Of a stretch of DNA of 37,899 nucleotides, positions 17,199-24,215 are shown piece after piece. Position 1 is the first letter of the stretch. Every line of letters starts with the position of its first letter. A program made the translations under genes and the position numbers. Source of the DNA: Deltaproteobacteria bacterium (GTDB taxonomy: Bacteria; Desulfobacterota; GWC2-55-46). The notes beneath the pieces are model-generated. The model did no database searches and was not told the origin of the DNA. It was given only the letters and a program-made list of their open reading frames with translations. The DNA lies in assembly GCA_016219015.1 (NCBI GenBank), contig JACRCL010000033.1:1-37899 (forward strand). The letters run 5' to 3'.

Positions 17199-18440
17199 AT
17201 GGCTGACCAGAACATAAACTGCCCCAAGTGCGGCTTTACCATACCGCTTACCGAGGCCCTTCGTAGCCAGATACAGGAAGGCCTGAGGAAGGAGTTCGAG
17301 GCCAAGGCGAGCGCGCGGGAGGCCGAGCTTAAAAGGAAAGAGGACGAGATAAACAGAAAAAATCGGGAGATGGACGATACCATATCCCGGAGGCTCACGC
17401 TCGAGCGCGCGAAGATCGCCGAACAGGAGCAGAGGAAGGCGAAGGAGGGCATCGAGGTCGAGCTTAAGGATTTAAAAGAGGCGGCGGCCCAGAAGGACAG
17501 GCAGATAGTCGATTTCCGCAATAAAGAGCTGGAGCTGAGGAAGCAGGCCCGCGAGCTTGAGGAGCAGAAAAAGGCCCAGGAGCTTGAGATAGTCCGTAAG
17601 CTCGACTCCGAGCGCGAAAAGATAAGGCGCGAGACCCTTGAGATGTTCTCGGAAGAGCATAGATTGAGGGACTCCGAGAAGGACAAGAAGATAGCCGACC
17701 TGTTAAAGGCGCTTGAGGACGCAAGGAGGAAAGGGGAGCAGGGCTCGCAGCAGGCGCAGGGCGAGGTCCTGGAGATGGAGCTTGAAGCGCTCCTCAAGGC
17801 GAAGTTCCCGATAGACCTCATAGAGCCGGTGCCAAAGGGCATAAGGGGCGCGGACATCATCCAGAAGGTCCTGACGAGAGCGGGCCAGCAATGCGGGTCG
17901 ATAGTATGGGAGTCGAAGCGCACGAAGGCCTGGAGCGACGACTGGATATCGAAGCTCAAGGAAGACCAGAGGGAGGTGAAGGCCGAAGTGGCCGTGCTCG
18001 TCACCGAGGCCCTGCCCAAAGGCGTAAGCTCGTTTACGCAGATGGAAGGCGTGTGGGTCACGGCCGTCCCCTATGCCGCCAACCTCGCCGAGGCGCTCCG
18101 GGCCGGGCTATTGCAGGTGGGGCTGGCGCGGCTTTCCGCGACCGGCAAGGGCGAGAAGATGGAGGCGGTCTACAACTACCTCTCAGGCCCCGAGTTCAGG
18201 CATAAGATAGAGGGCATAGTGGAGGCGTTCAAGGCCATGAGGGAGGACCTCGAGGCCGAGAAACGGGCGCTGTACAAGATATGGGCGAAGAGGGAAAAGC
18301 AGATAGAGAAGGTCGTCATGAACACCGTGAAGATGTACGGGGACGTGCAGGGGATAATCGGTGCGTCACTGCCGGAGATAAAGTCACTTGAGCTCGGCAC
18401 GGGCGAAGACGAGGGAGAGATCGAGAACGACGCCACTTGA
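17199..18440 (+). CDS. DUF2130 protein with coiled coil and PD-(D/E)xK-like core
   Basis: This 413-aa protein begins with a CxxC knuckle (C8, C11), followed by a long Glu/Lys/Arg-rich coiled coil (about 25-185). The C-terminal domain matches what I know as DUF2130. In it, D219 (RGADI) and E238-x-K240 (VWESK) have the spacing and context of a PD-(D/E)xK nuclease core, and a helix with KLKEDQ follows. Nuclease activity is inferred from this pattern and not established. Its TGA stop codon is the first triplet of repeat copy 4. It starts 23 nt after the carbamate kinase gene and ends the long plus-strand run. Confidence 0.9.
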   Translation: MADQNINCPKCGFTIPLTEALRSQIQEGLRKEFEAKASAREAELKRKEDEINRKNREMDDTISRRLTLERAKIAEQEQRKAKEGIEVELKDLKEAAAQKDRQIVDFRNKELELRKQARELEEQKKAQELEIVRKLDSEREKIRRETLEMFSEEHRLRDSEKDKKIADLLKALEDARRKGEQGSQQAQGEVLEMELEALLKAKFPIDLIEPVPKGIRGADIIQKVLTRAGQQCGSIVWESKRTKAWSDDWISKLKEDQREVKAEVAVLVTEALPKGVSSFTQMEGVWVTAVPYAANLAEALRAGLLQVGLARLSATGKGEKMEAVYNYLSGPEFRHKIEGIVEAFKAMREDLEAEKRALYKIWAKREKQIEKVVMNTVKMYGDVQGIIGASLPEIKSLELGTGEDEGEIENDAT

Positions 18441-18551
18441 ACACGCACAGCGAGCGCATTCCCCGCTGCTTGCGGCGGGGTTTAGCGAGCGAATCGAAAT
18501 TTTTTCCTTTTGTGTCGAAGATTCCCCGCAGCTTGCTGCGGGGAGATTCAA
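18438..18551 (+). repeat. ~110-bp dispersed repeat, copy 4 (complete)
   Basis: Starts TGAACACGCACAGCGAGCG and ends GAGATTCAAC. It contains both hairpins (18461-18479 and 18523-18542) and is nearly identical to copy 2 at 4814, about 13.6 kb away. The first TGA is the stop codon of the DUF2130 gene, so the gene runs directly into the repeat. Confidence 0.92.
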
Positions 18552-18573
18552 CAGAAAAAGGATATAATAGATT

Positions 18574-18825
18574 ATGCCCATACAGCTCATATATATTATC
18601 GTCATTGCCGCCGTCATAGGCCTGCTCCCCGCTTACATAGCGTCCAGGAAAGGCAGGAGCTTCCTTGTCTGGTGGATTTACGGGGCGCTTCTTTTCCTGA
18701 TAGCCCTGCCGCATTCGCTCCTGGCCGGGGTGAACGAAGGCTACAAGAAGTGCGGCTTTTGCGGCTCCTTCTCCAAGATGAACGCGCCTTACTGCCGTAA
18801 ATGCGGCTACGAGTTCCTGCAGTAA
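18574..18825 (+). CDS. Small membrane protein with zinc ribbon (83 aa)
   Basis: Two hydrophobic segments (about 3-22 and 31-50) are followed by a C-terminal zinc ribbon with two CxxC pairs (CGFC and CRKC, about 60-78). The protein is likely an inner-membrane protein with the ribbon in the cytoplasm, a layout common in small uncharacterised bacterial proteins. The ATG has only a distant AGGA (11 nt). A perfect TATAAT (18563-18568) ends 5 nt before it, so a leaderless or near-leaderless transcript is possible. The gene begins 22 bp after repeat copy 4 and is the last plus-strand gene before a convergent minus-strand set. Confidence 0.72.
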   Translation: MPIQLIYIIVIAAVIGLLPAYIASRKGRSFLVWWIYGALLFLIALPHSLLAGVNEGYKKCGFCGSFSKMNAPYCRKCGYEFLQ

Positions 18826-18940
18826 TATCGCTTATCCGTCTTGCCTCCTCTTACCTCTTTATTGTTCCCTTTTGATATCGCCGTCAGCCTGTGCAACTCT
18901 CCTTTTCAATGACGAATTTTGAAGACGACGCGGTAGAACA

Positions 18941-18962
18941 GGGCTTTTTCAGCAGCCTGCTA
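18941..18962 (-). repeat. MITE-type terminal repeat, single arm
   Basis: Read on the minus strand, TAGCAGGCTGCTGAAAAAGC is the same arm as in the elements at 20041 and 26948. The TAG is the stop codon of the PhnP-like hydrolase gene. No second arm was found nearby. Confidence 0.7.
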
Positions 18963-19718
18963 AAGTTCTATCCGCATCCCGTCATAGGCGAGTTCTATGC
19001 CTTCGGGCAGCGCAGGGTTGTCCCTCGGGTAATCGAGGCCGTGGCTGAGGTGCGTGAGGACGGTCCTCCTGGGCTTTATGGCCCGGGACGCGTCCACGGC
19101 CTGGTCGATGCTGAAGTGCGTCGGGTGGGGCTTATGGCGCAGCGCCCCGAGTATGAGCAGGTCGAGCCCTTTAAGGAGGCCGAAGGAGTCCGCCGGGATC
19201 GAACTGCAGTCGGTCAGGTATGCCATGTCCTTTATCCTGTAGCCGAATATGAGGGCCTGCCCGTGGTATACGGGCACCGGGGTTATACCTACGCCGGAGA
19301 GGTCAAAGGGCGCGTCTACTACCGTCGTGGTGAGGTTCGGCTTCCAGCCGTCGTTAAGGTCGTCCCTGAATATGTAGTCGAACATCACCCGTATGCGCTC
19401 GATAGTAAATGCGCTCCCATAGCAAGGTATCGATGTGCCCTGCGCGAGGTTGAAGGCCCGGAGGTCGTCTATGCCGTGTATATGGTCCGCGTGCGGGTGG
19501 GTGAACAATACCGCGTCTATGCGCGAGAGGTTGTTGGCGAGCGACTGGGTCCTTAAGTCCGTCGAGGTGTCTATGAGGATGTTCCTGCCCCCGGCCTCTA
19601 TGAGCAGCGACGACCTTGTGCGCTTGTTCCGCGCGTCGGTGGACGTGCATATGCCGCAGCGGCAAGCTATCACAGGCACGCCGGTGGATGTGCCGCAGCC
19701 TAAGATAGTAAGTCTCAT
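18960..19718 (-). CDS. MBL-fold metallohydrolase, PhnP-like
   Basis: This 252-aa metallo-beta-lactamase-fold protein has the metal motif HPHADH at 74-79 and further ligand segments TDCSS and LTHLSHG. The N-terminus GCGTSTGVP and the CRCGIC cluster (C19, C21, C24) are those of the PhnP branch, in which such cysteines hold a structural zinc; PhnP is a cyclic phosphodiesterase. No phosphonate genes are nearby, so a general cyclic nucleotide or phosphate-ester phosphodiesterase role is inferred. Its TAG stop codon lies at the edge of a dispersed-repeat arm. It is the last of three minus-strand genes spaced along 18960-21056. Confidence 0.92.
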   Translation of the reverse strand: MRLTILGCGTSTGVPVIACRCGICTSTDARNKRTRSSLLIEAGGRNILIDTSTDLRTQSLANNLSRIDAVLFTHPHADHIHGIDDLRAFNLAQGTSIPCYGSAFTIERIRVMFDYIFRDDLNDGWKPNLTTTVVDAPFDLSGVGITPVPVYHGQALIFGYRIKDMAYLTDCSSIPADSFGLLKGLDLLILGALRHKPHPTHFSIDQAVDASRAIKPRRTVLTHLSHGLDYPRDNPALPEGIELAYDGMRIEL

Positions 19719-19748
19719 AGTATGGGAGGCTTTTCGGGAGAATATGCC

Positions 19749-19772
19749 GGCGGGGTATCTGGGACCCCCGCC
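19749..19772. terminator. GC hairpin between cytochrome b5-like and hydrolase genes
   Basis: GGCGGGG (19749-19755) and CCCCGCC (19766-19772) form a 7-bp stem just after the stop codon of the cytochrome b5-like gene. There is no long T run, so it may only attenuate. Confidence 0.4.
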
Positions 19773-19774
19773 CG

Positions 19775-20008
19775 TTACTTCTTGAACTCGCCTACTACCG
19801 TAAGTTCCGCGAGGACCTCGTCGTTATGGGGCGCGTCCGCCATGTAGTCGGAAAGGTCGCTTCCCGCGTAGTGCTCGAAGTGCATGCCGTCTATGAAAAG
19901 CGGGCTGTTCGTCGCGTCGTAGACCTTGCCGTCAAAAGCGAAGTATATGGGGTTGCCCGGCGTCGAGCCGTCGAATTTCTTCAGCTCCGCCTCGTCGAAT
20001 ACCTTCAT
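19775..20008 (-). CDS. Cytochrome b5-like heme/steroid-binding domain protein
   Basis: A single small domain of 77 aa related to bacterial cytochrome b5-like heme/steroid-binding proteins. The FAFDGKVYDAT strand, the GMHFEHYAGSDL segment with two histidines and the later APHNDEV histidine are the family landmarks. One or two of these histidines may bind heme, but the eukaryotic HPGG motif is absent, so the ligand is uncertain. No signal or membrane anchor. I use the ATG at 20008; one codon upstream is a TTG. The purine stretch GAAAGG lies about 5 nt upstream. A -10 box (TATAAT) sits 15-20 bp before the ATG. Confidence 0.85.
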   Translation of the reverse strand: MKVFDEAELKKFDGSTPGNPIYFAFDGKVYDATNSPLFIDGMHFEHYAGSDLSDYMADAPHNDEVLAELTVVGEFKK

Positions 20009-20025
20009 CAAAAGCCTTTCGCCGG

Positions 20026-20052
20026 ATTATATCAAATCTACAGGCTGCTCAA
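20026..20052 (-). promoter_or_regulatory. Possible promoter partly supplied by a repeat arm
   Basis: On the minus strand a perfect TATAAT (20031-20026) lies before the cytochrome b5-like gene. Its best -35 candidate, TTGAGC (20052-20047), lies inside the terminal repeat of the adjacent MITE-type element, with a short 15-bp spacer (16 if TTTGAG is used). Confidence 0.4.
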
Positions 20053-20162
20053 AAAGCTCCAGATGCGAGGCGTCGAGAAGCGAGGAATGAGGCGTACGTT
20101 GTTGTACGCCGCAGTGACGAGCTTTGATGACAACAAAGCAGATGGACTTTTTCAGCAGCCTG
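20041..20162. mobile_element. MITE-type element with terminal inverted repeats, ~122 bp
   Basis: The ends CAGGCTGCTCAAAAAGCTCC (20041-20060) and the complement of GGACTTTTTCAGCAGCCTG (20144-20162) are inverted copies with few mismatches. CTA directly flanks both ends, compatible with a short target duplication. Inside is a perfect hairpin GGCGTAC/GTACGCC (20091-20097, 20104-20110). There is no coding capacity. A related element lies at 26948-27073, and partial arms at 18941, 22237, 27085 and 33383. No transposase is in the window. Confidence 0.75.
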
Positions 20163-21056
20163 CTAAACAATATAAATCGGCAAAGGCAGGAAAGTCAACA
20201 CAAATACCAGTATGGCGATGATCGTCACGAGCCTCCTCCTCCAGTCCATGGGGGAGTCCTGGTCCTCTATCGGCGGGTGCCACATGCCTATGGCGTAGAT
20301 GAGCCCGGCCCATATTATCCAGCCGTACCAGCCGGTTAAAAAGCCCAGCGAGACGAGGACGACGGCTATCAATACCGAGAACGCCCTGTGCCTCTTGCCG
20401 AGGAGCGCGTAGACTATGTGTCCGCCGTCGAGCTGGCCCATCGGCAGAAGGTTCATGGCCGTGACGAAAAACCCGAACCACCCGGCTACCGCCACCGGGT
20501 GGAGCGAGATGTTCTCGGGGTTGCCCTTGAAGACGATATATATGAGGAGCTTGAAGATAAGCGATGTCCCGTACGCTACAGTGTCCGGAGGGGGGGTGTG
20601 CGTAAGCACCGTGGACATCTTGAGGCCCCAGGCCGTGACGAAGAGGGCCACGATAAACCCCGAGAGCGGCCCAGCCGCGCCTATGTCAACGAGGGCGCTT
20701 TTCGTGGTTATCGGGGATTTTATCCTTATCACCGCGCCGAAGGTGCCGATGAAAGGCGGTATCGGCGGCCCGGGTATGAACATCGGCAAAGTCGTATAGA
20801 CGCCGTGCCTCCTCGACGCGATGAAATGCCCGAACTCGTGGGTGCCGAGTATCAGCAGGAGGGACGCGGAGAACGGGATGCCTTTTGCAAGCTCAAAGGG
20901 GTCCTTTAAGATATGCGCCCCCTGGTAGAGCGCCCCGGCTATGACGGTGGTGACAACGGTGAGGATGAAGAGTATGAGCGGCAGAAGCACCTTCGGGCGG
21001 TACGCCTCCGGCCTTATTGAGTAAGGGCCTGTTTCGTATCCTTGAGCGCCGCTCAT
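20163..21056 (-). CDS. Site-2 protease family (M50) membrane metalloprotease
   Basis: This 297-aa polytopic membrane protein has the intramembrane zinc motif HEFGH (73-77) and the second-helix motif LDGGH (209-213, the aspartate being the third zinc ligand). At least six hydrophobic segments are visible (about 22-43, 58-80, 118-142, 164-178, 188-205 and 225-290). Site-2 proteases cut substrates within the membrane to release regulators or clear signal peptides; no anti-sigma factor is nearby. The ATG at 21056 overlaps the stop codon of the upstream transporter gene (ATGA). An open frame extends upstream to 21398, but that part is a shadow of the transporter. The TAG stop codon abuts the MITE-type element. 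Confidence 0.93.
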   Translation of the reverse strand: MSGAQGYETGPYSIRPEAYRPKVLLPLILFILTVVTTVIAGALYQGAHILKDPFELAKGIPFSASLLLILGTHEFGHFIASRRHGVYTTLPMFIPGPPIPPFIGTFGAVIRIKSPITTKSALVDIGAAGPLSGFIVALFVTAWGLKMSTVLTHTPPPDTVAYGTSLIFKLLIYIVFKGNPENISLHPVAVAGWFGFFVTAMNLLPMGQLDGGHIVYALLGKRHRAFSVLIAVVLVSLGFLTGWYGWIIWAGLIYAIGMWHPPIEDQDSPMDWRRRLVTIIAILVFVLTFLPLPIYIV

Positions 21057-22108
21057 CCGTGGGTTCGGGTGGATTTGACGTATTCGTGGTAGATCTCTAT
21101 CGTGGCCTGGCCTATGGAGAGTATGAGCGGGCCGGCGATTATCCCTATGAAGCCGAAAACGTTGACGGCCCCGAGTATGCTGAAAAAGAGGAGGAGCGGG
21201 TGGAGGTTCGTCCTGCCGCTGACTATTATCGGGCGGAGCAGGTTGTCGATGAGGCTTATGACGAGGGTGCCCCACAGTACCAGCGCTACCCCCTTGACGT
21301 ACGCCCCCGTTATGAAGAAGTAGATGGCCGCGGGTATCCAGACCGTCGCCGTGCCGATGGACGGGAGGAACGAGAACAGGAACATCACGGAAGCCCATAG
21401 TATCGGGGCCGAGAGCCCGAGGAACCAGAAGGCCAGCCCCCCGAGCACCCCCTGTACCACGCCCACGAGGAGCCCGCCGTAGATGGTGGAGGAGATGACG
21501 TCCCTGTTCCTGTCCAAGACCCTTTCCTTGGCCGATTCGGACAGGGGCAGGAGGTCCTTAACGAGCCCGAGGACGCCGTCGCACTCCTTGAAGAGGAAAT
21601 ACATCGTGAAGAACGCGAGGAAGAGGTTGAAGACGAACCCCGCGAAGCTCTTTATAAAGCCCGTGAGGCCCTGCCCGGCGAACGAGGCGAGGTCCTTTAT
21701 GCTGCTTGCGAATATGCTATGAAGGTCGATGCCGGAGATGTCTATGTACCTTCCGAGATACCGTTCGAGGAAAGGGAAGACGAACATCGGGGAATTGTGG
21801 GCGCGGGCCGATATCTCGCTTATGTAGTTCTCCGCCCACTGGTAGATGTCCAGTAGCTCTCCGGCGAGCGCCGCGCCGACTATGGCCATGGGGATGATGA
21901 GGAAAAGGGCTATCGTAAGGCAGGCGATTAAAGACGCCAGCGACTTGTGCCCGGTGACCTTGCCAAGGAGCCACCTGTAATACGGGTAAAAGAGTATAAC
22001 CAGCACTACCGCCCAGAAGATGGGTATGAAAAACGGCGCCATAACAAGGTAAAGTAGATACCCTATAAGGAGCGCCAGAGCGAACGTGATCAGGTTTTCG
22101 GTTTTCAT
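21053..22108 (-). CDS. AI-2E family transporter (YdiK/PerM type)
   Basis: A 351-aa membrane protein with about eight transmembrane segments and the family layout: two N-terminal helices (about 8-48), a large soluble loop (about 90-150), and a C-terminal bundle containing FSFLPSIGTATVWIP and LVISLIDNLLRPIIV. The family was named after an autoinducer-2 exporter, but many members carry other substrates or act as antiporters, so the substrate is unknown. It begins the minus-strand pair with the site-2 protease, overlapping it by 4 bases. No upstream Shine-Dalgarno of high quality was seen. Confidence 0.93.
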   Translation of the reverse strand: MKTENLITFALALLIGYLLYLVMAPFFIPIFWAVVLVILFYPYYRWLLGKVTGHKSLASLIACLTIALFLIIPMAIVGAALAGELLDIYQWAENYISEISARAHNSPMFVFPFLERYLGRYIDISGIDLHSIFASSIKDLASFAGQGLTGFIKSFAGFVFNLFLAFFTMYFLFKECDGVLGLVKDLLPLSESAKERVLDRNRDVISSTIYGGLLVGVVQGVLGGLAFWFLGLSAPILWASVMFLFSFLPSIGTATVWIPAAIYFFITGAYVKGVALVLWGTLVISLIDNLLRPIIVSGRTNLHPLLLFFSILGAVNVFGFIGIIAGPLILSIGQATIEIYHEYVKSTRTHG

Positions 22109-22236
22109 CCGTGATAGCGGTTAGGCGGGTTATTTGTTTTGATTTCCCCGTCCCTTCTCAGTATAATTATATTTTATCAAATTACAAGGGTTTTTAACTA
22201 TTTCCAAGGGGTTGTTTAAAAGCTCAAAATAACACG

Positions 22237-22270
22237 CAGGCTGTTCAAAAATGGCTTTTTCAGCAGACTG
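22237..22270. repeat. Short MITE-type hairpin (both arms, no interior)
   Basis: CAGGCTGTTCAAAAA and CTTTTTCAGCAGACTG face each other around TGG. They match the arms of the larger elements at 20041 and 26948 with several changes, so this is probably an internally deleted copy. It ends 19 nt before the ThiI-like gene. Confidence 0.6.
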
Positions 22271-22289
22271 TAAAAGGGGATAAGGGGTT

Positions 22290-23327
22290 ATGACCAAGGC
22301 AGTAGCGCTATTGTCCGGCGGGCTCGACTCCACGCTCGCCGTAAAGCTCATCATTGACCAGGGCATCGAGGTCCACGCCCTGAACTTCACCTCGGCCTTC
22401 TGCACCTGCAATTCCGGCGGAGCGAAGGAGGGCGGCTGCAGGAGCGAGTCGAAGAGGGTGGCCGAGGAGTTCGGCATATCCATAAAGGTCGTCGCGAAGG
22501 GCTTCGACTATATCGACATCGTCAGGAACCCGAAACACGGGTACGGCAAGGGCATGAACCCCTGCGTCGATTGCAGGGTATATATGTTCGTCCAGGCGAA
22601 AAGATACATGGAGGAGATAGGCGCCTCGTTCATAGTCACGGGCGAGGTCCTCGGGCAGAGGCCCATGAGCCAGAGGAGAGAGGTCTTCAGGATAATCGAG
22701 AAGGAGACGGGGCTCGAAGGGCTGATACTGAGGCCGCTTTCGGCAAAGCAGCTCGATCCGACCATACCGGAGAAGAACGGGCTCGTTGACCGCGAAAGGC
22801 TCCTCGACGTGCTCGGTAGGTCCAGGCGGGCGCAGATGGAGCTTGCCGAGGAGCTCGACATAAACGATTACCCCTGCCCCTCGGGCGGGTGCCTGCTGAC
22901 GGACAAGATATTCTCGAAGAAGGTAAGGGACCTCCTTTACAGCAAGGCGGACGTCACAAAAAAAGACCTCTTGCTTCTGAAAACAGGCAGGCACTTCAGG
23001 TTCAACGGCACGAAGATAATACTCGGAAGGAACGAGGCCGACAACTCGAAATTGAAGACCATGGTCCAGCCCGGTGATACGCTCTTGGAGCCGGTCGGCT
23101 TTCACGGCCCCGTGGGAGTCATTGGAGGGAACGGGGGAGCCAACGGGTCAGCCGACAATGGCGGCGGGGACGCGGTCGTCTTCGCCGGGAGGCTCATCGT
23201 GAGGTACGCGCTTGAGAAGGCCGGGGGCAGGGGGAGGCTCAAGGCGACCAACGGAGCGGGGTCCGAGGAGTTCGAGGTCGAATCCCCCGCCACGGAGTCC
23301 GAGATAGAAGAGACGAGGGTATGCTGA
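22290..23327 (+). CDS. ThiI-like PP-loop sulfur transferase with C-terminal NFACT-R-like domain
   Basis: Residues 1-190 form an adenine-nucleotide alpha-hydrolase domain with PP-loop SGGLDSTLA (9-17) and conserved cysteines (FCTC near 38-41, CVDC near 94-97, CPSGGC near 197-202), as in enzymes that adenylate tRNA for sulfur transfer. A C-terminal domain (about 205-330) with GRHFRFNGTKIILGRNEADN resembles the RNA-binding NFACT-R fold; this is a tentative match. A Gly/Asn-rich insertion (about 279-293) interrupts it. Such proteins are often annotated as tRNA 4-thiouridine synthase, but the THUMP and rhodanese domains of true ThiI are absent. The gene overlaps larE by 7 bases, so the two are cotranscribed. 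The ribosome site is AAGGGG. Confidence 0.85.
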   Translation: MTKAVALLSGGLDSTLAVKLIIDQGIEVHALNFTSAFCTCNSGGAKEGGCRSESKRVAEEFGISIKVVAKGFDYIDIVRNPKHGYGKGMNPCVDCRVYMFVQAKRYMEEIGASFIVTGEVLGQRPMSQRREVFRIIEKETGLEGLILRPLSAKQLDPTIPEKNGLVDRERLLDVLGRSRRAQMELAEELDINDYPCPSGGCLLTDKIFSKKVRDLLYSKADVTKKDLLLLKTGRHFRFNGTKIILGRNEADNSKLKTMVQPGDTLLEPVGFHGPVGVIGGNGGANGSADNGGGDAVVFAGRLIVRYALEKAGGRGRLKATNGAGSEEFEVESPATESEIEETRVC

Positions 23328-24208
23328 AAAAAGGCGCTTCCGTACCCGATTCAAGAGGCCCGGCCAATGACCTCGGCGGAGAGGCTGAAAGGGAGATGGC
23401 CCTCGGCAAATTCGAGATGTTGAAAGGGATACTGCGGGAGATGGAATCCGTGCTGGTGGCCTTCTCCGGCGGCGTAGACTCGACCTTTCTCCTGAAGGCC
23501 GCTAAAGACATCCTCGGGGGCAGCGCGGCCGCCATTACGGCCACATCCCCGACCTACCCGGAAAGGGAGCTCAAAGAGGCCCTTCGGCTTGCGGCCCTTA
23601 TCGGCGCAAGGCACGTAACTGTTGAATCGAACGAGCTTGAGATACCGAACTTTTCGGACAATACGGATAAGAGGTGCTATTACTGCAAGAGCGAGCTGTT
23701 CAGGATATCGAGGGCAGAGGCCGAAAAGCTAAATCTTGCGCACGTTGCCGACGGCTCGAACGCTGACGACCTCAAGGACTACAGGCCCGGCAGGACGGCC
23801 GCCGGCGAAAGCGGCGTAAGGAGCCCGCTTCAGGAGGCTGGGCTGACGAAAAGGGAGATAAGGATACTGAGCCGGGAGCTGGGGCTTCCCACCTGGGACA
23901 AGCCGAGCTTCGCCTGCCTGTCGTCGAGGTTCCCGTACGGCACCAGGATAACGGAAGAGAGGCTCGCGAAGGTCGGCAGGGGCGAGGAGCTTTTAAGGGG
24001 GCTGGGCTTTTCGCAGTTCAGGGTGCGCTTCCACGGAGATATCGTAAGGATAGAGGCGGAAGAGGCGGCGCTCCATCTGTTCCTCGACGACGGGGTGAGG
24101 AAAAAGGTCATAGAGGGCTTTAAGGAGATAGGTTTTACTTACGTGACTATAGACCTTCAGGGCTACAGGACCGGGAGCATGAACGAGGTGCTAAAGAAGA
24201 AAGGTTAG
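23321..24208 (+). CDS. larE: ATP-dependent sacrificial sulfur transferase LarE
   Basis: LarE is a PP-loop protein that adenylates a pyridinium carboxylate and donates sulfur from its own cysteine in making the nickel-pincer nucleotide (NPN) cofactor of lactate racemase. The PP-loop is SGGVDST (49-55), CYYCKSELF marks the family, and the sacrificial-type cysteine lies in KPSFACLSSRFPYG (C199). The ATG at 23321 overlaps the upstream stop codon; a start at Met26 is possible, as the first 25 residues look dispensable. LarB, LarC and LarA are not in the window, so the pathway must be completed elsewhere or the protein serves another thiolation. It converges on the 904-aa gene with a 7-bp gap. Confidence 0.92.
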   Translation: MLKKGASVPDSRGPANDLGGEAEREMALGKFEMLKGILREMESVLVAFSGGVDSTFLLKAAKDILGGSAAAITATSPTYPERELKEALRLAALIGARHVTVESNELEIPNFSDNTDKRCYYCKSELFRISRAEAEKLNLAHVADGSNADDLKDYRPGRTAAGESGVRSPLQEAGLTKREIRILSRELGLPTWDKPSFACLSSRFPYGTRITEERLAKVGRGEELLRGLGFSQFRVRFHGDIVRIEAEEAALHLFLDDGVRKKVIEGFKEIGFTYVTIDLQGYRTGSMNEVLKKKG

Positions 24209-24215
24209 CGGCGTC

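Noticed and set aside
17126-18061. A 311-codon Ser-rich open frame on the minus strand
   Set aside because: It is the antisense of the Lys/Glu-rich coiled coil of the DUF2130 gene, which produces Ser/Phe/Leu-rich nonsense.
18316-18714. A 132-codon minus-strand open frame across repeat copy 4
   Set aside because: It is a read-through of the repeat and parts of two real genes; similar peptides arise from each repeat copy.
21057-21398. A long N-terminal extension of the site-2 protease
   Set aside because: The extension overlaps the AI-2E transporter gene in another frame and is His/Arg/Pro-rich nonsense; the ATGA overlap at 21053-21056 is the natural junction.
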